From: Siphonobacter sp. SORGH_AS_0500
Lineage (GTDB): Bacteria > Bacteroidota > Bacteroidia > Cytophagales > Spirosomataceae
DNA length: 64,000 bases
Reading direction: 5' to 3'
Assembly: GCF_002838835.1 (NCBI RefSeq)
Contig: NZ_NHPP01000010.1
Span: forward strand, 1-64,000
Below, in pieces: positions 18,267 through 26,864 of this stretch. The notes beneath the pieces are model-generated. The model ran no database searches. It was not told the DNA's origin and was given only the letters and a program-made list of their open reading frames with translations. Every line of letters starts with the position of its first letter. Within the stretch, counting starts at the first letter, position 1. The translations under genes and the position numbers were made by a program.

Positions 18267-19412
18267 ATGTCTTTAACTTCTACTGTCCCTGAGCCCGAAG
18301 TGGCTCAGCCTGTACCCATCAAAAGGCTTTTATCGCTGGATACACTCCGGGGCTTCGATATGTTCTGGATTATGGGTGGAGATGAAATTTTCTACGCTCT
18401 GGCCAAAACCACAAGCTGGAGCTGGGCCTTATTCATGGCCGATCAGTTGACGCATCCCGCCTGGAACGGTTTCCGCTTTTACGATCTAATTTTTCCACTT
18501 TTTCTTTTCATGGCGGGCGTATCCACGCCTTTTTCACTGGATGGCCGAATTGCCCGGGGAGAAGATAAAAGTAAACTGGCCCGGAAAATTGTGAGTCGTG
18601 GGATTACGCTGGTTATTTTAGGAATCATCCTTAACAACGGAATTTTCCAAAAACCCCTGGCCGAAATGCGTTTTGGTAGCGTATTAGGTCGAATCGGGCT
18701 AGCGGGTATGTTTGCTCAACTCATCTACCTTTACGCGGGAAAACGGGCGAGTTATGTCTGGTTTTTCGTGATTTTACTAGGGTATTGGGCTGCTATGATG
18801 CTCATTCCGGTGCCGGGTTGTGGAGCGGGAGTATTAACAATGGAATGCAGTCTGGCGGGTTATTTAGATCGGTTACTAATGCCGGGGAAACTCTACCTAA
18901 CCGTACACGATCCCGAAGGCTTACTCTCCACAATTCCCGCGATTTGTAATGCCTTGTTAGGGATTTATGCAGGCACGGTACTGAAAAACCAGAGCAAAAC
19001 CGCTTCAAGAAAAATCATTCATTTAGTTGGATTAGGTTTGGCGTTCATTGGCCTCTCCCTGCTGTGGGATGTGGTTTTTCCCATTAATAAAAACCTCTGG
19101 ACCAGCTCCTTCGTCTGCGTGACGGGTGGTTGTAGTCTGTTACTACTCTCCATCTTTTACTGGATTATCGATGTCAAAGGCTATAAAAAATGGACTATAC
19201 TTTTTACCGTCATTGGTATGAATTCCATTTTAATTTACATGAGTGGATTAGTCGTCAGCTTTGAACACGCCAGTGAATTCTTCTTCGGCGGTTTAATCAA
19301 GCATCTGGATTCGGTACCCCTGAAAGCCGTATTGACGGTGCTGGGCATGCTTTTCATGAAATGGCTTTTCCTGTATTTTCTCTATACTAAAAAAGTCTTT
19401 TTGCGGGTATAA
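18267..19412 (+). CDS. DUF5009 / heparan-alpha-glucosaminide N-acetyltransferase-like membrane protein
   Basis: 381 residues with about ten hydrophobic segments. The N-terminus LLSLDTLRGFDMFWIMGGDE, followed by FYDLIFPLFLFMAGVSTPFSL and KIVSRGITLVILGIILNNG, is the signature of the DUF5009/COG4299 acyltransferase-like family related to lysosomal HGSNAT. It sits in the inner membrane and is thought to transfer acyl groups to sugars, but the bacterial substrate is unknown. The isoaspartyl-peptidase gene follows 62 bases later on the same strand. Confidence 0.9.
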   Translation: MSLTSTVPEPEVAQPVPIKRLLSLDTLRGFDMFWIMGGDEIFYALAKTTSWSWALFMADQLTHPAWNGFRFYDLIFPLFLFMAGVSTPFSLDGRIARGEDKSKLARKIVSRGITLVILGIILNNGIFQKPLAEMRFGSVLGRIGLAGMFAQLIYLYAGKRASYVWFFVILLGYWAAMMLIPVPGCGAGVLTMECSLAGYLDRLLMPGKLYLTVHDPEGLLSTIPAICNALLGIYAGTVLKNQSKTASRKIIHLVGLGLAFIGLSLLWDVVFPINKNLWTSSFVCVTGGCSLLLLSIFYWIIDVKGYKKWTILFTVIGMNSILIYMSGLVVSFEHASEFFFGGLIKHLDSVPLKAVLTVLGMLFMKWLFLYFLYTKKVFLRV

Positions 19413-19474
19413 GTCCTGCTTTACCGTAGCGGCAGTTACGGATGGTTTTTCGCGTTTTAAGAATCCCATTTATT

Positions 19475-20530
19475 ATGAAAAAGTTACTCTTTCTTTTATT
19501 AAGCACTTCGGCGTTTGCTCAAAACCCGGATCCTTCAAAAATTACACTGGTATTACACGGAGGAGCGGGTACGATTACCCGGCAAAACATGACTCCCGAA
19601 AAAGAAAAAGCTTACCGCGAAGCCCTGAATCGGGCTTTACAAACAGGCTATGATGTATTAAAAAAAGGAGGTACGAGTCTGGATGCGGTGGAAGCTACCA
19701 TTCACGTCATGGAAGATTCGCCTTTGTTTAATGCTGGCAAGGGAGCTGTCTTTACTCACGAAGGAAAAAATGAGCTAGACGCAGCGGTAATGGATGGAAA
19801 AACGCTCAAAGCGGGAGCCGTCGCCGGAGTAACTACTGTTCGCAACCCGATTTCAGCGGCTCGGGCGGTCATGGAAAAATCCGAGCACGTGATGATGATT
19901 GGCAAGGGAGCCGAAACTTTTGCTAAAGAGAAAGGCCTCACTATCGTAGATCCGAGTTACTTCTACACTGAAAACCGTTGGCAGGGACTTCAGAAAGCCC
20001 TGAAAGAAGAAAAGGTAAAGCTGGATCATTCGGAAGAAAAACCAGCTAAACCGACCAAAGCTCCCAAAAATGCCAGTAGCCGGGCAGAAGAGCTCATCTT
20101 TTCGGAAGGCAAAAAATTTGGTACCGTCGGCTGCGTGGCTTTGGACCAATACGGTAATCTGGCCGCGGGTACTTCTACGGGTGGAATGACGAATAAACGA
20201 TATGGACGGGTAGGTGATGCTCCCATTATTGGAGCCGGAACCTATGCCGATAACGAAACCTGTGCGGTATCCGCCACAGGTCACGGCGAATACTTCATTC
20301 GTTCCGTAGTTGCCTATGACATTGCTGCTTTAATGCGGTACAAAGGGCTTTCCGTAGAAGAGGCAGCGAAGGAAGTGGTGAATAAAAAATTAGTGGAACG
20401 AGGCGGAGAAGGCGGCGTGATTGCCTTGGACGCCAAGGGTAATTTTTCCATGCCATTTAATTCGGAAGGCATGTATCGCGGCTTTATCACAGCGGATGGG
20501 AAGAAGACGGTTGAAATCTATAAGGATTAA
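19475..20530 (+). CDS. iaaA: Isoaspartyl peptidase / plant-type L-asparaginase, exported
   Basis: 351 residues from the ATG at 19475 (MKKLLFLLLSTSAFAQ signal). An upstream in-frame ATG at 19442 would spoil the signal. It is an N-terminal nucleophile hydrolase. Conserved blocks are VLHGGAG, DAVEATIHVMEDSPLFNAGKGAVFT, ELDAAVMDG, the autocleavage site GTVG with catalytic Thr217, and GTSTGGMTNKRYGRVGDAPIIGAGTYAD. It cleaves isoaspartyl dipeptides and asparagine after self-processing into two subunits. The periplasmic location follows from the signal peptide. A strong terminator lies downstream. Confidence 0.94.
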   Translation: MKKLLFLLLSTSAFAQNPDPSKITLVLHGGAGTITRQNMTPEKEKAYREALNRALQTGYDVLKKGGTSLDAVEATIHVMEDSPLFNAGKGAVFTHEGKNELDAAVMDGKTLKAGAVAGVTTVRNPISAARAVMEKSEHVMMIGKGAETFAKEKGLTIVDPSYFYTENRWQGLQKALKEEKVKLDHSEEKPAKPTKAPKNASSRAEELIFSEGKKFGTVGCVALDQYGNLAAGTSTGGMTNKRYGRVGDAPIIGAGTYADNETCAVSATGHGEYFIRSVVAYDIAALMRYKGLSVEEAAKEVVNKKLVERGGEGGVIALDAKGNFSMPFNSEGMYRGFITADGKKTVEIYKD

Positions 20531-20575
20531 TGTTTTTCTTGCCCCAGGGTAAGTTATGGATAGGAAGTGTTTGGG

Positions 20576-20610
20576 AAGCGGTTCGAATTCCATCGAACCG
20601 CTTTTGTTTT
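20576..20610 (+). terminator. Rho-independent terminator after the isoaspartyl peptidase gene
   Basis: 11-bp stem AAGCGGTTCGA (20576-20586) / TCGAACCGCTT (20593-20603), 6-base loop, then TTGTTTT. Confidence 0.9.
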
Positions 20611-20646
20611 AGGGGTAATAGACAATCGAAATTCTTATTTGTATAT

Positions 20647-20664
20647 TTACTTACTAGTAAGTAA
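20647..20664. promoter_or_regulatory. Perfect 18-bp palindromic operator upstream of the TetR-fabF operon
   Basis: TTACTTACTAGTAAGTAA is exactly self-complementary and ends 16 bases before the TetR-family start codon. The length and symmetry are typical of TetR-family sites, so autoregulation by the adjacent repressor is very likely. Confidence 0.82.
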
Positions 20665-20680
20665 GTTTGCCAGAATTTCT

Positions 20681-21232
20681 ATGGAGACAAAAGATAAAAT
20701 CAGAAATCTGGCGGAGGAGTTGATTCGTACCAAAGGCTATAATGCCTTTAGTTACGCGGATTTGTCGGCTCCACTAAAAATAAAGAACGCGGCCATTCAT
20801 TATCATTTTCCCAGTAAAGAAGTACTGGGAGCGAGCGTGATTGAAGAAATGGTATTGGGCTTTCAGCAATTAAGCAGTAGCTGGAGTGATCAATCGGAAA
20901 AGGAGCAGATTGAATGGTTCATGGACATTTACCGAAACTCTTACGAAAAGGGAATGGTATGTCTGATGGGATCACTAGCCCCCGATTTTGAAACGCTTTC
21001 TCCCGCCATGCAGGCCCAAATTCAACGGATGAGCCGGGTCATTCTTGACTGGTTAACTGCTTGCCTGGAACAGGGGCGAACCAAACAGGTATTTCAGTTC
21101 AAAGGGGAAGCCTCCGACCGGGCTTTAGTGCTGATTTCTAGTCTGATTTCTTCCTTATCACTTTCCCGTGTGCAGCAAACAGATCTCTACAGCCGCATAC
21201 GTCAACAATTATTGTCTGATATACTAGCATGA
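20681..21232 (+). CDS. TetR/AcrR-family transcriptional regulator
   Basis: 183 residues from the ATG at 20681 (METKDKIRNLAEELIRTKGYNAFSYADLS). A longer frame reaching back to 20567 would run through the terminator and operator and is rejected. The N-terminal TetR helix-turn-helix ends KNAAIHYHFPSKEVLGASVIEEM. The C-terminal ligand domain shows GMVCLMGSLAPDFETLSPAMQAQIQ, as in the YxaF/CGL-type TetR_C groups. Its stop overlaps the fabF start (ATGA at 21229-21232), so the two are translationally coupled. The regulator may sense an acyl compound made or used by the coupled synthase. Confidence 0.92.
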   Translation: METKDKIRNLAEELIRTKGYNAFSYADLSAPLKIKNAAIHYHFPSKEVLGASVIEEMVLGFQQLSSSWSDQSEKEQIEWFMDIYRNSYEKGMVCLMGSLAPDFETLSPAMQAQIQRMSRVILDWLTACLEQGRTKQVFQFKGEASDRALVLISSLISSLSLSRVQQTDLYSRIRQQLLSDILA

Positions 21233-22476
21233 AACGAGTAGTCATTACGGGTTTGGGAGCTTTGACTCCGCTGGGGAATAACGTAACCACTTTCTGGAAT
21301 AACGTCACCCAGGGCAAAAGTGGAGCAGGCCGGATTACCCGGTTCAATCCCGAAAAATTTAAAACCCAGATTGCCTGCGAATTAAAGAATTATCAGGCTT
21401 CCGATTACCTGGATAAAAGTGACATTCGTCGCAATGATCCTTTCACGCACTATGCCCTTATTGCGGCCGACCAGGCCATTGCTGATTCAGGTTTGGATTT
21501 TAACCAGATGAACCCCTTCGATGCGGGAGTGATCTGGGGTTCGGGTCAGGGTGGAATGGAAACCTTTGAAGAGCAGGTTCGGGAATATACACTTGCTGAC
21601 AACACGCCGCGGTTTAGTCCTTTCTTTATTCCCAAACTCATCGTCAATATGGCTTCGGGAATGATTTCTATTCGCCACGGATTAATGGGCATCAATTATA
21701 CCACGGTATCCGCCTGTGCCACTTCTAACACGGCTATTATGGATGCTTTTAACTACATCCGTTGGGGCAAAGCGAAAGTAATAGTTACGGGCGGATGTGA
21801 AGCACCGATTACCCCCGCATCGGTAGGGGGATTTAGTGCTCTGAAAGCCATGTCTACCCGCAACGATGATCCGCTCACGGCTTCGCGGCCTTTTGATGTC
21901 AACCGCGATGGTTTTGTTATGGCGGAAGGAGCGGGAGCTTTGATTTTGGAAGAATACGAGCACGCAAAAGCCAGGGGAGCGTACATCTACGCCGAATTGG
22001 CCGGAGCAGCCATGACGGCTGATGCTTATCACATGACGGCCACGCATCCTGAGGGGCTCGGAGCTTATCAGGCCATGAAACTGGCTTTGCAGGATGGCGA
22101 ATTGAATGAAGCTGACCTGGATTATCTGAATATGCATGCGACTTCTACACCCGTAGGAGACGTAAGTGAAATCGCGGCTATTACCAAACTTTTTGGCTCT
22201 CACCCCGATCACTTACAAATTAGTGCTACCAAATCCATGACGGGTCATTTGTTGGGAGCAGCGGGAGCGGCAGAAGCCATCATTTCCATTCTATCGATTC
22301 GCGACGGCTTAATTCCGCCGACAATTAATACACAGGAACTGGACCCCCGAATTTCTTCTCAGTTAAACATCGTCTTGGGTCAGACCAAGGAATACCCCGT
22401 GAAAGTAGCCATGAGTAATGCCTTTGGCTTTGGTGGGCATAACGGAACTGTGGTGTTTAAGAAGTTTGAAGGGTAA
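21229..22476 (+). CDS. fabF: Beta-ketoacyl-ACP synthase II
   Basis: 415 residues of normal length. The thiolase-fold catalytic triad is complete: Cys163 (TTVSACATSNTA), His303 (NMHATSTPVGD) and His340 (KSMTGHLLGAAGAAE). The C-terminus AMSNAFGFGGHNGTVVF is the FabF hallmark. It condenses malonyl-ACP with acyl-ACP in fatty-acid elongation. It is not next to acpP or other fab genes but is coupled to a TetR regulator, so it is probably a second, specialised KAS II rather than the main housekeeping copy. Confidence 0.95.
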   Translation: MKRVVITGLGALTPLGNNVTTFWNNVTQGKSGAGRITRFNPEKFKTQIACELKNYQASDYLDKSDIRRNDPFTHYALIAADQAIADSGLDFNQMNPFDAGVIWGSGQGGMETFEEQVREYTLADNTPRFSPFFIPKLIVNMASGMISIRHGLMGINYTTVSACATSNTAIMDAFNYIRWGKAKVIVTGGCEAPITPASVGGFSALKAMSTRNDDPLTASRPFDVNRDGFVMAEGAGALILEEYEHAKARGAYIYAELAGAAMTADAYHMTATHPEGLGAYQAMKLALQDGELNEADLDYLNMHATSTPVGDVSEIAAITKLFGSHPDHLQISATKSMTGHLLGAAGAAEAIISILSIRDGLIPPTINTQELDPRISSQLNIVLGQTKEYPVKVAMSNAFGFGGHNGTVVFKKFEG

Positions 22477-22506
22477 GATTAAGGCGGTTAATCAAGCATT
22501 GTGGGC

Positions 22507-23085
22507 TCATTTGATCGCTGAAGGCTCCGAGTGACCGGGCCTGATCAGAACACTGGTGGTAGTAGATAATATACCCTGGTCACTATACGGAAGGCTTAGT
22601 AAAAGCTTGTAGTTAGCAAAATGATTTTGCTGAGAAGCATGACCTCGGTTTGGACAACCCGAATAATTTTCTCTGATGAACATATAGAACGGATAAGTAA
22701 ACCAGCACTCGTTTTGAGGCGAAGAATTAGCAGGAATTGTCCATCGACCGGCGGTTTCTCTGATTCTGGTGACAATTCGTTGATTGTAATAATCAGGAAG
22801 ATTACCCATTACCTGAATACTATCTACCAAACCCTCATAATTAACTCTAAATTTAAATTCTCCGTATCTGGTTTCACACTGGGGCGAGCCTTCATTAGGA
22901 CTTATTCCGTTCCACTGAAGAAAATACGATACATCGTCCCGACTCGTATTGAGTTTTAAGTAATCACGAAAATTAAGTTTAAACGCAGGAATCCATTTCT
23001 TTTGCTGAGCCTGTAATGCAGATATACCAGAAAAGAAAAACAGTAGAAGAGTTAATACCTGTGTTTTTAGGAAAACGTGATTCAT
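22507..23085 (-). CDS. Hypothetical secreted protein
   Basis: About 192 residues starting at the ATG complementary to 23083-23085 (MNHVFLKTQVLTLLLFFFSGISALQAQ, signal peptide). An earlier ATG at 23112 overlaps the terminator of the preceding gene and is unlikely. The mature part has three or four Cys (QCETRYGEFKFRV, NECWFTYPF, NYSGCPNRG) and a TonB-C-like stretch (VNYEGLVDSIQVMGNLPDYYNQRIVTRIRETAGRWTIPA) reminiscent of periplasmic energy-transducer C-domains. No family is assigned. Leftward, downstream of the GapN gene. Confidence 0.65.
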   Translation of the reverse strand: MNHVFLKTQVLTLLLFFFSGISALQAQQKKWIPAFKLNFRDYLKLNTSRDDVSYFLQWNGISPNEGSPQCETRYGEFKFRVNYEGLVDSIQVMGNLPDYYNQRIVTRIRETAGRWTIPANSSPQNECWFTYPFYMFIRENYSGCPNRGHASQQNHFANYKLLLSLPYSDQGILSTTTSVLIRPGHSEPSAIK

Positions 23086-23111
23086 AGCGTGGAAGGGGTT
23101 TAGAACAGGCA

Positions 23112-23150
23112 TTATACAAAAAAGGCAGAACTTCTGCCTTTTTTGTATAA
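23112..23150 (-). terminator. Terminator after the GapN-like gene
   Basis: Near-perfect inverted repeat TTATACAAAAAAGGCAGAA (23112-23130) against its complement to 23150. It contains A6/T6 runs, so it works in either direction. It lies 10 bases beyond the stop of the leftward dehydrogenase gene. Confidence 0.92.
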
Positions 23151-23159
23151 AATCAGTAT

Positions 23160-24782
23160 CTACAAAATATACCGCGTCGAAAGAAAATTCGATTCGTTCT
23201 TTTGTAGAATCTCATTTACAATCGCTTTGTTTTCGCTGGTTTCTTTCGTGGCGACAATCGTTCGAATGGAGAAAGAGCGAAGGGCATCATTTACAGATAA
23301 GGTACCTTCGGCGGAATCTTTACGACCCGTAAAAGGGAACATATCCGGTCCACGTTGGCATTGGGCGTTAATGTTAACCCGCGAAACCTGATTTACTAAC
23401 TGATCCACCAGATTAGCAATTTCCACGGGATCGTTACCAAAAATACTAACCTGCTGTCCGTGCTGAGAATCAATTAAATATTGGATGGGTTCTTCTTCAC
23501 TTGTAAAGGTAGCCACTGGGATAATGGGGCCGAACTGCTCTTCCCGATACACCTTCATGCCTTCAGCCACGGGATAAAGAATGGCTGGATACACAAAAGA
23601 TTTGAAGTTTTCACCGCCGTGTGGATTGATTACACGAGCACCTTTGAGTTTGGCGTCTTCAATGCATTCAATCAAATAAGCGGGTTTATTAGGCTCGGGC
23701 AGAGGCGTTAGATTCACGCCTTTTTGCCAGGGCATACCCAGTTGCAGTTTGGCTACGGCTTCGCTGAGTCTAGAAAGAAACTCTTCAGCCCGGTTTTTAT
23801 GAACCCAGAGAATTTTCAGGGCCGTACACCGTTGTCCATTAAAAGATAACGCACCCAATACCGATTCTTTTACGGCTAAATCCAGATCCGCATTTTCAAG
23901 AATAATACCTGCATTCTTGGCATCCAGTCCTAAAATGGCCCGCAAACGGTTGGTTTTCGGGTGCATTTTCTTAAGATCCGACGCGACACGGCTGGAGCCA
24001 ATGAGCCCTAATACATCAATTTTACCCGATTGCATTAATCCCGGAATGACGGTATTACCGCGTCCGTACAGTGTATTAACCACGCCGGGAGGGAAACTTT
24101 CTTTAAAGGCTTCCAGCAGTGGGTAATGCAGCAGAGTTCCGTGTTTGGGAGGTTTGAATAACACTACGTTACCCATCAGAATTGCAGGAATGAGCATCGT
24201 ATAGGTTTCATTCAAAGGATAATTGAACGGTCCCATGCAAAGCACTACGCCCAGTGGCGAGCGGCGAACCTGCCCAATAATACCTTCCTCGATGATGAAT
24301 TTGGAATTCTCGCGGTCAATGCGTTTGAGCTCATCGAGGGTGTCATGAATGTACTGCACGGTGCGGTCAAATTCCTTTTCCGAGTCGGCCAGCGATTTAC
24401 CAATTTCCCACATGAGCAGCTTCACCACCTCGGCTTTCTTTTGCAGCATTTTCTGGGTGAAGGTTTCCATGCAGGCAATTCGGCCCGCAACAGACATAGT
24501 CGGCCATTCACCGCGACCGTTATCGTACGCTTTCAAAGCGGCATATAATACTTCCATGCCGTCAGCAGCATCCACTACGGGGTAACTACCAATGCGAACG
24601 GGTTCCCAACCGTCGGCGGTGCGTTGATGAATGGGCGAATACACATCCTGGGTTTTACCTTGCCAGGGTTTCATGGTTCCTCCAATCAGATATTCCCGCT
24701 GCTCTAGGGGGGCTGAAAGGGCGTGTTCGGCGGGAATTTCTTCCGCTAGGGGAAAGAGAGACTCAAGTCGTAGCGTACTCAT
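23160..24782 (-). CDS. gapN: Aldehyde dehydrogenase, NADP-dependent glyceraldehyde-3-phosphate dehydrogenase (GapN)-like
   Basis: 540 residues, ALDH superfamily. Cofactor-binding and catalytic elements are visible: GVVLCMGPFNYPLNETY, GNVVLFKPPKHG, LIGSSRVASDL, and the catalytic Cys319 in SFNGQRCTALK. Further motifs are EQFGPIIPVATF and the C-terminal RGPDMFPFTGRKDSAEGTLS. Similar long proteins of Bacteroidota are annotated as non-phosphorylating GAPDH, making 3-phosphoglycerate and NADPH. The usual LELGGK motif with the general-base Glu reads LGLDAKN here (about residues 285-291), a notable change. Cytoplasmic, single-gene transcript with a terminator. Confidence 0.85.
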   Translation of the reverse strand: MSTLRLESLFPLAEEIPAEHALSAPLEQREYLIGGTMKPWQGKTQDVYSPIHQRTADGWEPVRIGSYPVVDAADGMEVLYAALKAYDNGRGEWPTMSVAGRIACMETFTQKMLQKKAEVVKLLMWEIGKSLADSEKEFDRTVQYIHDTLDELKRIDRENSKFIIEEGIIGQVRRSPLGVVLCMGPFNYPLNETYTMLIPAILMGNVVLFKPPKHGTLLHYPLLEAFKESFPPGVVNTLYGRGNTVIPGLMQSGKIDVLGLIGSSRVASDLKKMHPKTNRLRAILGLDAKNAGIILENADLDLAVKESVLGALSFNGQRCTALKILWVHKNRAEEFLSRLSEAVAKLQLGMPWQKGVNLTPLPEPNKPAYLIECIEDAKLKGARVINPHGGENFKSFVYPAILYPVAEGMKVYREEQFGPIIPVATFTSEEEPIQYLIDSQHGQQVSIFGNDPVEIANLVDQLVNQVSRVNINAQCQRGPDMFPFTGRKDSAEGTLSVNDALRSFSIRTIVATKETSENKAIVNEILQKNESNFLSTRYIL

Positions 24783-24898
24783 GATGAAAAGAAATTTATG
24801 TAATCTTCTATAAATCAGAGTTGAATGAAGCGTTGTAAAGCCTTATGGAAAAGACGGAGAAGATTCTGCCAGACCCGATAAACGTAGTAGATTTTTCA

Positions 24899-24929
24899 TC
24901 CGCTTCCTTCACCATGAAAAGGAAGCGGA
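24899..24929 (-). terminator. Hairpin downstream of the DUF4286 gene
   Basis: 11-bp stem TCCGCTTCCTT (24899-24909) / AAGGAAGCGGA (24919-24929), 22 bases beyond the leftward DUF4286 stop. Probable terminator; the U-tract is weak. Confidence 0.6.
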
Positions 24930-24951
24930 AAAAGAAAAAGCTAGAAAAATC

Positions 24952-25257
24952 CTAGATGATTTCTTGAAGAAGTGTTCTGAAATGAACGAATTGCAAACCG
25001 TAACGACGATCAATTTCAGATTCTAAACGGGCCGAATAATCATTAACGTAGGTATTATAATCGTCCATATCGGCAAAAAAGAACTGGAACGTATAGGTTA
25101 CTCCACCCTGATCAATTTCCGTGAGTAGTTTAAAAATGCGATTACCAATGGGAAGATTAGTTGCCAGTACAGCCGGAACGTGGGTGTTTTTCATCCATTC
25201 AATCCATTCATCATGGGCGGCGTGTTCAATATTATACGTGACGTTATAAAGCAGCAT
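24952..25257 (-). CDS. DUF4286 family protein
   Basis: 101 residues, no signal. The sequence MLLYNVTYNIEHAAHDEWIEWMKNTHVP..., then FKLLTEIDQGGVTYTFQFFFADMDDYNTY, then RYGLQFVHFRTLLQEI, is the conserved dimeric ferredoxin-like (ABM-type) fold of DUF4286, found almost only in Bacteroidota. Function unknown; cytoplasmic. It stands alone between GapN and the divergent photolyase gene. Confidence 0.9.
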   Translation of the reverse strand: MLLYNVTYNIEHAAHDEWIEWMKNTHVPAVLATNLPIGNRIFKLLTEIDQGGVTYTFQFFFADMDDYNTYVNDYSARLESEIDRRYGLQFVHFRTLLQEII

Positions 25258-25553
25258 AGTGTTATGATAAGGGTTCGGGAATGCGTGATTTCCCTTTCTA
25301 AAATGGTTTTTACTGATTTGTTGCCTGGTAACAAACCTAAACCAAGAATTAAGGATGGCAATACCTTGAGGTAAGAAATTTATTTCTTTTCCAGATTTTA
25401 TCCTTGTCTTTGATTAAAAAACATGGTGCCATTCCGCCCTCTTCTGTAAAACAAGTAGCATGCGGTCGGGTTATTGCTGGCAATACTTTTTGCTAGTGAA
25501 GAAGCGGGAGATAAAACAGGTAAGCCCCAAAGAGACCTGCTATACGAATACGG

Positions 25554-26861
25554 ATGGAAAAAATTTCAATTTGCTGGTTGCGGCGGGATCTTCGTCTGCA
25601 CGACCAGGCTGCTTTATATCACGCCTTACGCGGAGCATATCCCGTATTGGTCTTTTTTATTTTTGATCGTGAAATTCTTGATGACCTGGAAGATCGCCGG
25701 GATCGTCGGGTAGAGTTTATTTATGAGCAAATTCTTTCCCTTGATAAAAAGCTTCAAAAGCATAAGTCGGGGCTACTGGTGAAATACGGTTCGGCCTTAC
25801 CCGTCTGGAAAGAGGTTTTGAAGGAATATGACATTGCCGAAGTCTACACGAATAATGATTACGAACAGTATGCTTTAGAACGAGATAAAGCCGTAGCTGA
25901 CTTGCTGGCCACTAAACAAATTCCCCTGCATAGTTTTAAAGATCAGGTTATTTTCGAAAAAGACGAAGTGTTGAGTAAGGCCGGAAAACCTTACTCTGTT
26001 TTCACGCCCTATAGTAAAGCCTGGAAAACTAAAGTCAATGACTTTTACGTAAAGTCGTATCCAACCGAGAAGTACTTTAAAAACTTTTTTGAGGCCAAAC
26101 TTCCCGCTATTCCCAGTTTGCAGGATATGAATTTTGAGGCCGTAGGCGAGCCCTTCCCTTCGTCAGAAATTAACGAAGAACTCATTAAAGACTACGACAA
26201 AACCCGTGATTTCCCAAATCTGGAAGGCACAAGCCGTATGTCGATTCACTTGCGGTTTGGTACTGTTTCCATTCGGGAACTGGTTCGGGTGGCTCAAAAA
26301 CTCAATGCTACGTATCTCAATGAGCTCATGTGGCGGGACTTTTATTTTCAGGTACTTTATCACTTCCCGCATATTAACTCAGGCCACGCGTTTCGGCCTG
26401 AATACGACCGAATTCAGTGGCGTAATGATGAGAAAGATTTTGAAGCCTGGTGTGAAGGACAAACGGGTTACCCCATCGTGGATGCGGGCATGCGGCAGAT
26501 GAATGCAACAGGCTTTATGCATAATCGGGTTCGGATGATTACGGCAAGTTTTCTGGCTAAGCATCTGTTAATCGACTGGCGGTGGGGCGAAGCTTATTTT
26601 GCCAAAAAACTTCTGGATTACGATTTTTCGGCTAATAACGGTGGCTGGCAGTGGGCAGCAGGTAGTGGCTGTGATGCCTCTCCTTATTTCCGGGTGTTTA
26701 ATCCAGCTTTGCAGGCTAAGAAATTCGATGCCAAACAGGAATACGTTCGGCATTGGGTACCCGAGGTAAGTGAAGCTCATTACCCCGACCCGATTGTAGA
26801 ACACGAAACGGCTCGGGAACGGGCCATTACCACCTATCGAAAAGCGGTAAAGAAAAAATGA
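25554..26861 (+). CDS. phrB: Deoxyribodipyrimidine photolyase / cryptochrome family
   Basis: 435 residues. The N-terminal Rossmann antenna domain (ICWLRRDLRLHDQAALYHAL, about 1-130) and the C-terminal FAD domain are both complete. The FAD motifs are EGTSRMSIHLRFGTVSIREL, LNELMWRDFYFQVLYHFP, GYPIVDAGMRQMNATGFMHNRVRM, FLAKHLLIDWRWGEAYFAKKLLDYDFSANNGGWQWAAG and SPYFRVFNPALQ. These fit class-I CPD photolyases that repair UV pyrimidine dimers using light; a (6-4) or cryptochrome role is less likely. The gene meets the diadenylate cyclase gene tail to tail with only three bases between them. Confidence 0.93.
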   Translation: MEKISICWLRRDLRLHDQAALYHALRGAYPVLVFFIFDREILDDLEDRRDRRVEFIYEQILSLDKKLQKHKSGLLVKYGSALPVWKEVLKEYDIAEVYTNNDYEQYALERDKAVADLLATKQIPLHSFKDQVIFEKDEVLSKAGKPYSVFTPYSKAWKTKVNDFYVKSYPTEKYFKNFFEAKLPAIPSLQDMNFEAVGEPFPSSEINEELIKDYDKTRDFPNLEGTSRMSIHLRFGTVSIRELVRVAQKLNATYLNELMWRDFYFQVLYHFPHINSGHAFRPEYDRIQWRNDEKDFEAWCEGQTGYPIVDAGMRQMNATGFMHNRVRMITASFLAKHLLIDWRWGEAYFAKKLLDYDFSANNGGWQWAAGSGCDASPYFRVFNPALQAKKFDAKQEYVRHWVPEVSEAHYPDPIVEHETARERAITTYRKAVKKK

Positions 26862-26864
26862 TTC

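Noticed and set aside
20576..20603. GGTTCGA-containing stem-loop resembling a tRNA T-arm
   Set aside because: It is a plain terminator hairpin with a T-run; no D-, anticodon or acceptor arms are present.
21682..22212. Long antisense open frame inside fabF
   Set aside because: Shadow of fabF; no protein-like pattern, and fabF motifs are complete on the plus strand.
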